Assembly (NCBI GenBank): GCA_937139335.1
Contig: CAKZPN010000049.1
Coordinates: forward strand, 24,225 to 88,224
From: an uncultured Roseicyclus sp.
Lineage (GTDB): Bacteria > Pseudomonadota > Alphaproteobacteria > Rhodobacterales > Rhodobacteraceae
DNA length: 64,000 bases
Reading direction: 5' to 3'
The position numbers and the translations under genes were made by a program. The notes below the pieces were generated by a model. The model had not been told where the DNA came from, did no database searches, and saw only the letters and a program-made list of their open reading frames with translations. Positions 54,283-64,000 of the stretch are shown one piece after another. Each line of letters starts with the position of its first letter. The stretch's first letter is position 1.

Positions 54283-55104
54283 CTAGAGCCGCCCGACGAT
54301 CCAGTCCTGCGCGGCACCGGGCAGCACGCGGGTCAGGACGGCGGCCAGGTAGGCGGGCGTGGTGATGTAGTAGCGCCTGCGGGGGCGCGGCGATTCAAGC
54401 GCGTGGATCAGTTTCCGCACCACCGCGTCGGGACCGAGCTCGAACCGGTCGCGCCCGGCCTCGCGGCGCGCGGTCCATTTGACGCGGTAGAACTCGGCGT
54501 GCGGCGACTGCTCCGCGTCGATCCAGCGGTCGAACTGCGCCATCGAATTGTTGCGGAACCCCGAGGTCACGGGCCCGGTGTTCAGGGTCGCGACGTGGAT
54601 GCCGCTGCCACGCAGCTCGATCCGCATCGTGTTGGTCAACCCTTCGAGCGCGTGTTTCGTCGCGACATAGGCCGCGCGCCATTTCAGCGGCGTGAAGCCC
54701 ACGACGGAGGAATGCATCACGATCCGCCCTGCGGCCTGCGCCCGCATGTGGCGAATGGCGTGGGTGGTCAGCTCGTGCACGCCGAAGAGGTTGGAGGCGA
54801 ACACCTCCTCCAGCGCGCCGCGGGGCAGGTCTTCGGCGGCGCCGGGCATGCCGTGACCGCCGTTGTTGAAGAGCGCGTCGAGCCGGCCGCCGGCGAGCGT
54901 GACGGCCTGCGCGAAGCCCTCGGCGATGCTGGCGCTGTCGTGGTGGTCGATGCGGACGGCGGCAAAGCCCTCCGCCTCCAGCCGCGCGACATCCCCGGTC
55001 TTGCGGGCCGCGGCGATCACCAGCCAGCCACGGGCGCGCAAGCTCTGCGCGGCGGCAAGGCCAATGCCCGACGAACACCCGGTGATGAGAACACTGCGCG
55101 CCAT
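54283..55104 (-). CDS. short-chain dehydrogenase/reductase (SDR)
   Basis: A 273-residue classical SDR with TGCSSGIGLAAA (NAD(P) motif, about 8-19), NNGGHGMPG, catalytic S in MHSSVVGFTP and Y-x-x-x-K in YVATKHALEGL. The C-terminus is basic and hydrophobic (RRRYYITTPAYLAAVLTRVLP). Substrate not assignable. Confidence 0.9.
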   Translation of the reverse strand: MARSVLITGCSSGIGLAAAQSLRARGWLVIAAARKTGDVARLEAEGFAAVRIDHHDSASIAEGFAQAVTLAGGRLDALFNNGGHGMPGAAEDLPRGALEEVFASNLFGVHELTTHAIRHMRAQAAGRIVMHSSVVGFTPLKWRAAYVATKHALEGLTNTMRIELRGSGIHVATLNTGPVTSGFRNNSMAQFDRWIDAEQSPHAEFYRVKWTARREAGRDRFELGPDAVVRKLIHALESPRPRRRYYITTPAYLAAVLTRVLPGAAQDWIVGRL

Positions 55105-55172
55105 GCCGGCGGCCCCCTCTGCCCGATCCCAGAGGCTTGGGTAGGGCAGGGCGCGCGCGCAGGCAATGGCGC

Positions 55173-55682
55173 TCAGTTCAGGGGAGAAACGAAGCTGTCG
55201 GACATGAAGCCCTCGACGCCGGTGGAAAGCGCGCGGATCTGCACCCAGCCGTTGCCCGGCGACGCCATCAGCTCCGCCTGCTCGCCGCGCGCCATGGCGC
55301 CCAGCACCGCGTCGCCGGTCGAGGGGCCGGCGCGCAGGTTGACGTGGTTGCCGGTGATCTCGACCAGTGGCAGGTCGGGCACTTCAGGCACGCCGGCGGA
55401 TGCGGAGCTGGTGATGGTGTCCGTGCCCCCGGTCGAGACCAGCGCGATCTCGGAGCTACCATCGTCCAGCGCCCCCGGATCGATCACGGCGGCGATCCGC
55501 AACTCGCGACCGTCCGCGGTGACGAAGATGTCCGGATTGCTGCGGGATGCGGGCATGGTCACGTCTAGGGGTGTCGCCGCGCGCGCCACCTCGACGGAGC
55601 CCGCCACATCTGCAGCAGGTTCCGAGAAAATGACCAGCCCCGCATAAACTGCGGCACCAAGCAAAAGGGCCAAACGCAGCAT
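55173..55682 (-). CDS. SH3b-domain exported or membrane-anchored protein
   Basis: A 169-residue protein with a hydrophobic N-terminal anchor or signal (MLRLALLLGAAVYAGLVIF), a low-complexity middle, and a C-terminal bacterial SH3 domain (about 110-169: NHVNLRAGPSTGDAVLGAMARGEQAELMAS and WVQIRALSTGVEGFMSDSFV). Such domains often bind peptidoglycan. The ATG at 55682 is chosen over the TTG just before it. It is divergent from parC. Confidence 0.85.
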   Translation of the reverse strand: MLRLALLLGAAVYAGLVIFSEPAADVAGSVEVARAATPLDVTMPASRSNPDIFVTADGRELRIAAVIDPGALDDGSSEIALVSTGGTDTITSSASAGVPEVPDLPLVEITGNHVNLRAGPSTGDAVLGAMARGEQAELMASPGNGWVQIRALSTGVEGFMSDSFVSPLN

Positions 55683-55813
55683 CAAATCAACAACTCCCTC
55701 ACAATCAACACCTTATACGCCTGACGGTTCCGATTCTCCGACTCCGGATTCCCCTCGTGCCGGGCCTCCGGGTGCTGGACGTCGCCAGGTCGCTCGGGTA
55801 TCACGACCGCTAG

Positions 55814-58129
55814 ATGGCCGAGCATGACGACACACAAGATAAGGGGGGCGATGCCCGCCAGACCTCCGAGCCTTTGGCCCGGGCCATCGGCGCGCGCTAC
55901 CTGCAATACGCGCTGTCGACGATCATGCACCGCGCGCTGCCCGATGCGCGCGACGGCCTGAAACCGGTCCACCGCCGCATCCTCTACGCGATGCGCGAGC
56001 TGCGGCTGGCCTCGAACGGGGGGTTCCGCAAATCCGCCAAGATCTCCGGCGACGTGATGGGCAACTACCACCCGCACGGCGACACCGCGATCTACGACGC
56101 GATGGCGCGGCTCGCGCAGGATTTCGTCATCCGGTACCCGCTGGTCGACGGTCAGGGCAACTTCGGCAACATCGACGGCGACAACCCCGCCGCCTCGCGC
56201 TACACCGAGGCGCGGATGACCGCGGTGGCCGAGGCGCTGATGCAGGGCCTCGACGAGAACGCGGTGAACTTCCGCCCCAATTACGACGGCACGCTGGAAG
56301 AGCCCGAGGTGCTGCCCGCCGCGGTGCCGAACCTGCTGGCAAACGGCTCGTCCGGGATAGCGGTCGGGATGGCGACGAACATCCCGCCGCACAACCTCGA
56401 TGAACTCATCGCCGCCTGCCTGCATCTCATCAAGACGCCCGATGCCCGCGACGAGACGCTGCTGAATTACGTCCACGGCCCCGATTTCCCAACCGGTGGC
56501 ATCATTGTCGAACCGCGCGAGAGCATGGTCGAGACCTACCGCACCGGGCGCGGCGCGTTCCGCCTGCGCGCGCGCTGGGAGATCGAGGACCAGGGCCGCG
56601 GCACGTGGCAGATCGTGGTCACGGAAATTCCGTACCAGGTGCAGAAATCGAAGCTGATCGAACGCCTCGCCGAGCTGATCCAGACCAAGAAGGTCCCGAT
56701 CCTGGCCGATGTCCGCGACGAGAGCGCCGATGACATCCGCATCGTGCTGGAGCCGCGCGCCCGCACCGTTGACCCCGACGTGCTGATGGGCACGCTGTTC
56801 CGCCAGTCCGACCTCGAAACGCGCTTCTCGCTGAATATGAACGTGCTGATCGACGGGCGAACGCCAAAAGTCTGCTCGCTGAAGGAGGTGTTGCGCGCCT
56901 TTCTCGACCATCGCCGCGAGGTGCTGCTGCGTCGGTCGCAGCACAGGATGGAAAAGATCGACCACCGGCTCGAGGTGTTGGAAGGCTTCATCATCGCCTT
57001 CCTGAACCTCGACCGGGTGATCGACATCATCCGCTACGACGACGAGCCGAAAGCCGCGCTGATGCGCGAGGACTGGGGGCGCGAGATCACGCGCGCGACC
57101 TCGGAGAAGGATTACGTCACGCCTCCTCCCGGCGATGGCGAGCTGTCCGAGGTGCAGGCCGAGGCGATCCTGAACATGCGCCTGCGGTCGCTGCGCAGGC
57201 TGGAAGAGATGGAGCTGATCCGCGAGCGCGACGCCCTGATGGAAGAGCGCGCGGGGCTCGAAGATCTGCTGGTCGAGGTCGGCCTGCAATGGGCGCGGAT
57301 CGCCGACGAACTGCGCGAGGTGCGCACGAAATTCGGCGCCAAGGCACCGGGCGGCGCGCGGCGCACCACCTTTGCCGAGGCCGGCGAGACGCCTGACGTG
57401 CCGCTGGAGGCGATGATCGAGCGCGAACCCATCACCGTGGTCTGCTCCAAGATGGGCTGGATCCGGGCGATGAAGGGCCACATCGACCTCGGCACCGAGT
57501 TGAAGTTCCGCGACGGCGACGAGGGCCGCTTCCTGTTCCACGCCGAAACCACCGACAAGCTGCTGGTGTTCTCCTCCGCTGGCCGGGTCTACACGCTGCC
57601 CGCCGCCAACCTGCCCGGCGGACGGGGCCTGGGCGAGCCGCTGCGGCTGATGGTCGATCTGCCCAATGAGGCCGAGATCGTCGACCTGTTCATCCACCGC
57701 CCCGACGGCAAGCTGCTGCTCGCCTCCTCCGCCGGCGACGGCTTCCTCGTGCCCGAGGCCGAGGTGGTCGCGCAGACGCGCGCGGGCCGGCAGGTGCTGA
57801 ACACCCGCGAGGGTGTCACCGCGCGCGTCTGCGTGCGGGTTGCCCCCACCGACGATGCCATCGCGGTCGTGGGTGACAACCGGAAGCTTCTCGTTTTCGC
57901 GCTGGACGAGCTGCCCGAGATGGGTCGCGGCAAGGGCGTGCGGCTGCAGAAATACAAGGACGGCGGGCTTGCGGACGCGCGCAGTTTCCGGCTCGAAGAC
58001 GGCCTCACCTGGCGCGACCCGGCCGGCCGCACCCGCACCGAGCCCGACCTGGCGGAATGGCTCGGCAAACGCGCCAGCGCCGGCCGGATGGCGCCCCGCG
58101 GCTTCCCGAGGGACAATCGGTTCACCTGA
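55814..58129 (+). CDS. parC: DNA topoisomerase IV subunit A
   Basis: Catalytic strand-passage subunit that decatenates chromosomes. The 771-residue protein has the breakage-reunion domain ([19 protein letters not shown] quinolone-region motif and the active Y130 in ASRYTEARM), an extended coiled-coil, and C-terminal beta-propeller blades. Shorter than GyrA and without its GyrA box, so ParC fits better. Monocistronic, with the gene start just after the SH3b gene on the other strand. Confidence 0.95.
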   Translation: MAEHDDTQDKGGDARQTSEPLARAIGARYLQYALSTIMHRALPDARDGLKPVHRRILYAMRELRLASNGGFRKSAKISGDVMGNYHPHGDTAIYDAMARLAQDFVIRYPLVDGQGNFGNIDGDNPAASRYTEARMTAVAEALMQGLDENAVNFRPNYDGTLEEPEVLPAAVPNLLANGSSGIAVGMATNIPPHNLDELIAACLHLIKTPDARDETLLNYVHGPDFPTGGIIVEPRESMVETYRTGRGAFRLRARWEIEDQGRGTWQIVVTEIPYQVQKSKLIERLAELIQTKKVPILADVRDESADDIRIVLEPRARTVDPDVLMGTLFRQSDLETRFSLNMNVLIDGRTPKVCSLKEVLRAFLDHRREVLLRRSQHRMEKIDHRLEVLEGFIIAFLNLDRVIDIIRYDDEPKAALMREDWGREITRATSEKDYVTPPPGDGELSEVQAEAILNMRLRSLRRLEEMELIRERDALMEERAGLEDLLVEVGLQWARIADELREVRTKFGAKAPGGARRTTFAEAGETPDVPLEAMIEREPITVVCSKMGWIRAMKGHIDLGTELKFRDGDEGRFLFHAETTDKLLVFSSAGRVYTLPAANLPGGRGLGEPLRLMVDLPNEAEIVDLFIHRPDGKLLLASSAGDGFLVPEAEVVAQTRAGRQVLNTREGVTARVCVRVAPTDDAIAVVGDNRKLLVFALDELPEMGRGKGVRLQKYKDGGLADARSFRLEDGLTWRDPAGRTRTEPDLAEWLGKRASAGRMAPRGFPRDNRFT

Positions 58130-58214
58130 GGCGGGCGGGGGCGGAGGGCTCGGCGGATGCTGCGGTGCCGATCTCTGTCCTGCGATGCCCCTGAAGGGCA
58201 CGAAGAACCGCGAG

Positions 58215-58922
58215 TCACGCCGGCTGAAGTCGCACATCCCCCACGAATGAATTCATGGCCTTTTCCGTCGACGGGCGCGCGCTCATGCGCTTGAACCAGG
58301 CCGACACCGAGCGGCGGGCAGGTACATTCACCCAAGGCACGCTGTCCTGCATCGTCAGCATGAACCCGAACAGCAGGATGTCCGCGAGCATCGGTCGACC
58401 TCCGCAGATGAAATCCTGCCCGCTCAGGTCATCGTCCAGCTGATTGAGGCCGCGATCCGCGATCATGCGGTTGTCACGCCGACCTGCGGGCGACAGGACG
58501 CGGTTCCCTCGATAATAGGCCTCGGCATCGTCGCCGCCCCGCCACCACGCGACGAACGGCTCGGCGATTTCCAGGTCGACCCGGCGCGTCCACATCCGGG
58601 TCAGCGCCCGCTCTTCGGCCGTGTCGCCGACCAGCGACCGACCCCCGATGGCGATCTCGTCAAAATACTCGCAGATCGCCGTTACCTCCGTTAGAACGCG
58701 TCCGTCGTCGAGCCTGAGCGCCGGGACTTCGCCCCGCGCATTGACGGTCGTGCGATAGGGCAACGACCTGTTCTCCAACGTGCTGAGCGCGACCGGCTGC
58801 GCCATGAATTGCAGGCCGCCCCGTTCATGGGCGAACAGGCGCGGCACGACGGCATTGGGGCTGGGGACATCAGGATCGAAAAGTGTCGTAAGTCCCTGGC
58901 CGTCGAGGGTGCGAGGCGTCAT
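58215..58922 (-). CDS. glutathione S-transferase family protein
   Basis: A 235-residue GST-like protein: thioredoxin-fold N-terminal domain with LRLDDGRVLTEVTAICEYFDE (the E-S-type glutathione motif is written ...LTEVTAICEYF), and a helical C-terminal domain (about 100-225). It probably conjugates or detoxifies electrophiles. Divergent from an AraC regulator 123 bp away, which is a likely controller. Confidence 0.85.
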   Translation of the reverse strand: MTPRTLDGQGLTTLFDPDVPSPNAVVPRLFAHERGGLQFMAQPVALSTLENRSLPYRTTVNARGEVPALRLDDGRVLTEVTAICEYFDEIAIGGRSLVGDTAEERALTRMWTRRVDLEIAEPFVAWWRGGDDAEAYYRGNRVLSPAGRRDNRMIADRGLNQLDDDLSGQDFICGGRPMLADILLFGFMLTMQDSVPWVNVPARRSVSAWFKRMSARPSTEKAMNSFVGDVRLQPA

Positions 58923-59045
58923 TGTATATCCTTTCCAGTGCCCTACAAACGTAGGGGTGCCAGACCCGTCTCGCGTGCCGGATCACGCCGGATGATTGCC
59001 TGATCCTGCTGGACCATGGATCTTTCAGTGCAATAGGCCCTGGAT

Positions 59046-59936
59046 ATGATGATGCTTGAAACTGACAGTTTGTTGCTTGAAGCCGCCGTCCGGCACAGTG
59101 GAAAGCCGCAGGCCTGCTTGCCTCGGTTGGTGGCCTCGAGGTTCGACCGTCCGACGGAGGTGGAGCCTCTGGTCTATGATCCGATCGCAACCCTGGTTCT
59201 TCAGGGGAGAAAGCGGGTGTTCATAGGAGACCGGGTGTTCGTCTACGGCCCGGGCCGGTGCATGATCGTCGCCGCAGAGATTGCCGCCATGGGGCAGATT
59301 TCCGAGGCCTCCCCCGAGACGCCGTTCGTGGCCGTGGGGCTTTACCTCGATCCGATCGTGTTGGCGGACCTGATCGCCGACCTTGCCGACATGCCGGACC
59401 CGCCGGTCGAGCCAGGGTTCGGGTTCAGCGAGGCCAGCCCGATGCTTCTCGACGCATGGCGCCGCTTGCTGGAGTTGCTCGACCGCCCCGGTGAGATCCC
59501 GGTGATGGGTCAGCTTCTTGAACGCGAGTTGACGTTCCGGCTCTTGATGGGGCCGCACGGCGCGTTGTTGCGGCAGATCGCGGGGGCGAACTCGCGGCTT
59601 TCGCAAATCCGGCTTGCGATGGCGTGGATCAGGGAACGATACTCCGAGCCGCTCGGAATCGACGCGATGGCGGAGGTCGCCGGGATGAGCCGGTCGGCTT
59701 TCCATCGCCGTTTCAAGGCCGTCACGGCGCTGAGCCCGCTTCAGTATCAAAAGCAGATCAGATTGCATGCGGCCCGCAGGAAGATGATCGTGGGCCGGGC
59801 TGACGCCGCGTCGGCAGCCTTCGCGGTGGGCTACGAGAGCGCGTCGCAGTTCAGTCGGGACTACAAACGTCTGTTCGGGATGCCGCCGGCGCGGGATGTC
59901 GGACGGCTGAGGGGATTTTCAGAAAGCGCCTCATGA
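59046..59936 (+). CDS. AraC-family transcriptional regulator
   Basis: A 296-residue regulator with an AraC N-terminal cupin-like domain (about 30-185) and a C-terminal double HTH (LGIDAMAEVAGMSRSAFHRRFKAVTALSPLQYQKQIRL and AFAVGYESASQFSRDYKRLFGMPP). ATG at 59046 (alternative at 59049). It is divergent from the GST gene and is the obvious regulator of it. Confidence 0.92.
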   Translation: MMMLETDSLLLEAAVRHSGKPQACLPRLVASRFDRPTEVEPLVYDPIATLVLQGRKRVFIGDRVFVYGPGRCMIVAAEIAAMGQISEASPETPFVAVGLYLDPIVLADLIADLADMPDPPVEPGFGFSEASPMLLDAWRRLLELLDRPGEIPVMGQLLERELTFRLLMGPHGALLRQIAGANSRLSQIRLAMAWIRERYSEPLGIDAMAEVAGMSRSAFHRRFKAVTALSPLQYQKQIRLHAARRKMIVGRADAASAAFAVGYESASQFSRDYKRLFGMPPARDVGRLRGFSESAS

Positions 59937-60131
59937 GAGGGTGTTGCAGAGGTCTGCAATCGCTACGGGATTGATGCTGGCTTTCGGCGCTCTCGGCCCC
60001 GATGACCGCTCCGGCCTGCGGTGCCGTGGCCCGGTCCGCGCCCCGGTCCACCCATTGTCCAGCAGCCTTGATTTGCTTCGCCCCCCTGCCTGCGCTATCT
60101 GAGGGCGACTTGGACTGACCCGGAGAGACGC

Positions 60132-60806
60132 ATGTTCGCCCGCCTGACACGATTTGCCCCGCTGGCGTTGCTTTCGGCACTGGCCGCCTGCGCGGCCTCG
60201 GACCCGCTGAACGACGAACTGCCGAACATGGGCGATTTCCAGCTCGGCCATAACATCGTGGTGGCCGACAGCATGCAGCAGGTCCCTCCCTCGCGCAACG
60301 CGACGCCCGAGGAATGGGAGGCCATTCTGACCGCCGAGATCGACCGCCGCTTCGGCGAGTATGACGGCGACCGGCTTTACCATATCGGCGTCGCGGTCGA
60401 CGGCTACGCGCTCGCCCCGCCCGGCATCCCGCTGGTGCTGAACCCGCGCTCCATCCTGGTGCTGTCGGTCAACGTCTGGGACGACGCGGCCGGTGTGAAG
60501 CTGCACGAGGAACCCGAACAGATCGTCGTGATGGAAGGCGCCGCGACCGAGACGCTGGTGATCGGCTCTGGCCACGCCCGCACGCGCGAGGAACAGATGC
60601 AGGTGCTGGCCCGCAACGCCGCGCGCCAGATCCAGCGCTGGATGCTCGACAACCCCGACTGGTTCAGCGTCGACCCCGATGCCGCGCCGTTCCGCGCCGC
60701 GCCGGTCGCGCCCGAACCGGTCGTCGCACCCGAGCCTGCTGTTCCGGCCGAGGTCACGGTCGAGGTCGAGCCGCTCCCCCAGCCGATGCCGCCGTCGATT
60801 CCGTGA
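60132..60806 (+). CDS. lipoprotein of unknown function
   Basis: A 224-residue lipoprotein with lipobox LAAC (Cys at about 20), a central globular part containing GDFQLGHNIVVADSMQQVPPSRNATPEEWEA, and a Pro/Val-rich C-terminal tail (EPVVAPEPAVPAEVTVEVEPLPQ). I do not know the family. CGGAGAGA precedes the ATG. It is a stand-alone gene 195 bp after the AraC gene; the gap shows nothing I recognise. Confidence 0.8.
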   Translation: MFARLTRFAPLALLSALAACAASDPLNDELPNMGDFQLGHNIVVADSMQQVPPSRNATPEEWEAILTAEIDRRFGEYDGDRLYHIGVAVDGYALAPPGIPLVLNPRSILVLSVNVWDDAAGVKLHEEPEQIVVMEGAATETLVIGSGHARTREEQMQVLARNAARQIQRWMLDNPDWFSVDPDAAPFRAAPVAPEPVVAPEPAVPAEVTVEVEPLPQPMPPSIP

Positions 60807-60940
60807 TCCGGCGGGGCCGGCGGCCCTTGCCGTTATCTGCTTGATTTTTCCCTGCGAGCCGCTTACGTCGCCCGCGATGTTGAACCGGGCCGCAGGGAAA
60901 CTTCCTGCAGAGGCCCCCGAAAGGACGAGGCGCCAGGGCG

Positions 60941-62116
<1,176 letters not shown>

Positions 62117-62145
62117 TCGCCGCGCAGGCATCGCTTCAAGACTTC

Positions 62146-62179
62146 GAAAGGGCGCCCCTAGCGGCGCCCTTTCCTTTTT
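62146..62179 (+). terminator. rho-independent terminator after tuf
   Basis: Perfect 11-bp stem (GAAAGGGCGCC / GGCGCCCTTTC) with a 6-nt loop and a CTTTTT run, 30 bp after the tuf stop. Confidence 0.93.
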
Positions 62180-62283
62180 GCCGCCCCCCTGCTATCTGCA
62201 CCCCGCAGCCAATGGAGGGAACCATGGACCAAGCCGCCTGATCGCATCACCCGACCCCGGACCGATCAAACGCGAGGCTTGCC

Positions 62284-62943
62284 ATGCACCGCCCCTTTCC
62301 CGGCGCCGATACGCGCCATCCGCTGACCCTTCCCGACGGCACCGTTCACACCGGCACCGTCTTCCTGAAAAACGCCATCGACCATCCGCGCATCGAGGTG
62401 GGCGACTATACCTATGCCAGCGCCCATGTCCCGCCCGAGGACTGGGCGGCCCGCCTGGCGCCCTACCTCTACCCTGGCTCGCCCGAGCGGCTGGTCATCG
62501 GCCGCTTCTGCCAGATCGCCGATGGCGTCACCTTCATCACCGCCTCGGCCAATCACCGGCGTGACGGGTTTTCGACCTTCCCCTTCGCGGTGTTCGACGG
62601 CGGGTTCGACGAGGGCCGCCCGTCGCTGCCGCAAGTGACCGAGCCCGACACCGTGATCGGCCATGACGTCTGGCTGGGGCAGGGGGTGCGCGTCCTGCCC
62701 GGCGCCCGGCTCGGGCACGGCGTCATCGCCGGTGCGGGGGCCGTGGTGGCGGGGCATGTGCCGCCGTACACGCTGGTCGCCGGCAACCCGGCACGCCCCG
62801 TGCGCACCCGCTTCGACGCCGCCACCATCGCCCGCCTGCTCGAAATCGCCTGGTGGGACTGGCCGATCGACCGCATCCTCGCCCACGAGGCGGCGATCTG
62901 CGGGGCAGACCTTGCGCATCTCGAACGCGCGGCGGCCGGCTGA
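62284..62943 (+). CDS. CatB-related O-acetyltransferase (left-handed beta-helix)
   Basis: A 219-residue hexapeptide-repeat acetyltransferase with a left-handed beta-helix (about 50-155, repeats such as VIGRFCQIADGVTFI, VIGHDVWLGQGVRVLPGARLGHGVIAGAGAVV) and C-terminal xenobiotic-acyltransferase-like features (FPFAVFDGGFDEGRPSLP). Acceptor unknown; antibiotic O-acetylation is possible but not shown. Monocistronic between tuf and tRNA-Trp. Confidence 0.88.
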   Translation: MHRPFPGADTRHPLTLPDGTVHTGTVFLKNAIDHPRIEVGDYTYASAHVPPEDWAARLAPYLYPGSPERLVIGRFCQIADGVTFITASANHRRDGFSTFPFAVFDGGFDEGRPSLPQVTEPDTVIGHDVWLGQGVRVLPGARLGHGVIAGAGAVVAGHVPPYTLVAGNPARPVRTRFDAATIARLLEIAWWDWPIDRILAHEAAICGADLAHLERAAAG

Positions 62944-63031
62944 ACCGCTCCTTCCCGGATAATCCCCCCTCCGCCCCGAAATCGGGCTTGAACTTTCGCA
63001 GGCGTTGCCGTATCCGGGGCTTCGCTTGCGA

Positions 63032-63107
63032 AGGGGTATAGCTCAGCTGGTAGAGCGACGGTCTCCAAAACCGTAGGTCGCGGGTTCGAGCCCTGCTGCC
63101 CCTGCCA
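63032..63107 (+). tRNA. tRNA-Trp (anticodon CCA)
   Basis: A 76-nt cloverleaf: acceptor AGGGGTA pairs with TGCCCCT, D-arm GCTCAGCTGGTAGAGC, anticodon stem CGGT/ACCG with loop CTCCAAA (anticodon CCA), T-arm CGGGTTCGAGCCC, and an encoded GCCA end. In Rhodobacterales this gene often precedes secE-nusG. Confidence 0.97.
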
Positions 63108-63236
63108 TTCCTCCCGACAGTCCGAACATCCGGTACGCGCCCCTTTTGCGGGCGCTCCGACGCCTTTGCACCCGGCATGGATGATTCCGATTCGATTCGA
63201 ATTGTCGGCATCCGCGACATCGGGAAAATCTCACCG

Positions 63237-63260
63237 TTCCGGCCCCGGAAACAGTTTTTT
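63237..63260 (+). terminator. terminator 1 after tRNA-Trp
   Basis: TTCCG and CGGAA arms around a GCCC loop, followed 4 nt later by six T. It would end a transcript from tRNA-Trp about 150 nt past the tRNA. Confidence 0.75.
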
Positions 63261-63294
63261 CCCAGTGAAATCAGTGTTGCCGAAATTGCGGCTG

Positions 63295-63338
63295 AAAAAG
63301 GGCCGAATTGCGGCGCGACACAATTCAGGCCCTTTTTT
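63295..63338. terminator. terminator 2 (bidirectional) after tRNA-Trp
   Basis: AAAAAGGGCC-GAATTG pairs with CAATTC-(A)-GGCCCTTTTT around a 10-nt loop, with five A before and six T after. A very strong bidirectional terminator with no protein gene ending at it. Confidence 0.85.
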
Positions 63339-63453
63339 GCCACATTTGCGCCATAATTGGACCACAGAAAAACCCCCGTTCCCGGCACCGCCCAGATGGG
63401 CATTGGAACCGGGGCAGGCGTGGGGGCGTCTGACATGTTGAACGAGTGCTGCC

Positions 63454-64000
63454 ATGACCAAGTTTGTTGTCCTTTCAAAGACGAACCCGCACCTGCCCCA
63501 CGATTCCGTCGAGCTGCAAAGCCCGCCGCCCGAAGATGCGCTGAATGACGACGTCGCCCAGAAGAACGCCGAGCTCCATATCAGCCAGCTGATGCTGGGT
63601 GAGGGCGTCGCGGGGGACACGCGTAAAGACATTCAGTCGCCCGGAACCGCCGAGATCGCCCGGAAGGCGCCGCAGCCGAAGGGCGCCGATGCCCTTCCGC
63701 CGCTCGAGCCGCAGGAAGAGCTCGACGAGGAACAGCGCCTCCGCGCTGCCTTCTCCGCCGAGGAAGAAGAGGAAGCCGAAGCGCCCCGCGCCAGCCTCCT
63801 CTCCCGTCTCCGCCCGCGCCACGTGGGCATCGCGGCCCTCGTGCTCACGGCCTTCTTCTGGCCGGTCCTCCTCGGCGCCGCGTTCCTGGTCCTGGCATGG
63901 TTCGCCGTCCTGGCGATCCTGTCGCTGCGCTACCTCGTGACCGCCGGCCACTGGTACCGCTTCGCCGGCCGGCGCCCGAAAACCGCCGAACGCCTGCGCC
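63454..64000 (+). CDS. membrane protein of unknown function (3' end outside window)
   Basis: Starts at the ATG at 63454 and is open to the window end (182 codons). Residues 1-60 are hydrophilic (MTKFVVLSKTNPHLPHDSVE), 60-115 are charged and Pro-rich with a Glu run (EEEEEAEAP), and a hydrophobic helix pair lies at about 130-165 (VGIAALVLTAFFWPVLLGAA and the following FAVLAILSLRYL). No family recognised. Confidence 0.75.
   Translation, partial: MTKFVVLSKTNPHLPHDSVELQSPPPEDALNDDVAQKNAELHISQLMLGEGVAGDTRKDIQSPGTAEIARKAPQPKGADALPPLEPQEELDEEQRLRAAFSAEEEEEAEAPRASLLSRLRPRHVGIAALVLTAFFWPVLLGAAFLVLAWFAVLAILSLRYLVTAGHWYRFAGRRPKTAERLR

Larger units (their letters stand above)
63108..63453. other. 346-bp gene-free stretch after tRNA-Trp
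   Basis: No convincing protein gene. It contains three overlapping GATTC (CcrM) sites in 16 bp (63183-63198), two rho-independent terminators (63237-63260, 63295-63338), and a GC-rich stem-forming region just before the next ATG (about 63371-63420). Confidence 0.6.

Noticed and set aside
55682..58237. 851-residue minus-strand frame opposite parC
   Set aside because: Antisense shadow with Arg/His/Gln-rich junk sequence, typical of GC-rich DNA.
62723..63478. Minus-strand open frame across tRNA-Trp (SRARTRDLRFWRPS)
   Set aside because: Same artefact over tRNA-Trp; it also overlaps the acetyltransferase and has no start signal.

Overview
The window is GC-rich alphaproteobacterial chromosome, most likely from the Rhodobacterales (Rhodobacteraceae / Roseobacter group). 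Pointers are the hemN-fnrL-usp-ccoNOQP-ccoGHIS block with TTGAY-N4-RTCAA FNR boxes, a CcrM (GANTC) methyltransferase behind rnhB, the cell-cycle regulator TrcR (DUF1013), COQ9, a small aa3-oxidase subunit IV, a soeABC-type sulfite dehydrogenase, and a tuf gene followed by tRNA-Trp. I see no rRNA, CRISPR array, insertion sequence or prophage. It reads as ordinary core chromosome with a few accessory patches.

Layout. 1-11.3 kb: the microaerobic respiration cluster (hemN, fnrL, a universal stress protein, the cbb3 oxidase operon ccoNOQP and its assembly operon ccoGHIS), with four FNR boxes placed in the three control regions. 11.3-17.6 kb: an EamA transporter and mnmD, divergent from an MnmC-like FAD oxidoreductase, then an FMN reductase, a ThDP enzyme and an MscS channel. 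17.8-24.5 kb: leucine biosynthesis genes leuC, leuD and leuB, interrupted by an antisense MFS transporter and by an unknown membrane protein plus an exported phosphoesterase-like protein. 24.7-31.1 kb: a second EamA transporter, tRNA-Pro(CGG), and on the minus strand soeA-hydrolase-soeB-soeC, every junction overlapping by 4 nt.

31.2-34.7 kb is the most unusual stretch. A JmjC/ROX-type 2-oxoglutarate oxygenase is divergent from a 99-residue Tat-exported protein with two 19-residue TD-DNGN-TDR-G-GRG repeats. Next to it are a membrane-tethered OmpR-type winged-helix protein and two small exported proteins, with paired palindromes between the divergent genes. 34.7-41.6 kb: rnhB, ccrM with four GANTC sites in its upstream region, a Sua5-type tsaC whose stop codon lies in a repeated hairpin, a DmdC-like acyl-CoA dehydrogenase, an MBL-fold hydrolase, oxidase subunit IV, a lipoprotein with a possible permuted papain fold, and rpsU. 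41.7-50.6 kb: COQ9, a quinone oxidoreductase, a NERD/zinc-ribbon protein, a phosphatidyltransferase, a HAD hydrolase, clpS, an RsmC-like methylase, an SDR, a YARHG/DUF4453 protein, trcR and RNase T2. 50.7-64 kb: an Na+/H+ antiporter, a more AT-rich tautomerase/HxlR pair, a cobalamin adenosyltransferase, parC, a GST/AraC pair, tuf, an acetyltransferase, tRNA-Trp, two consecutive terminators, and the start of a gene that leaves the window.

Starts were chosen from Shine-Dalgarno spacing, 4-nt overlaps and family length. All functions come from reading motifs by eye; no database search was possible.
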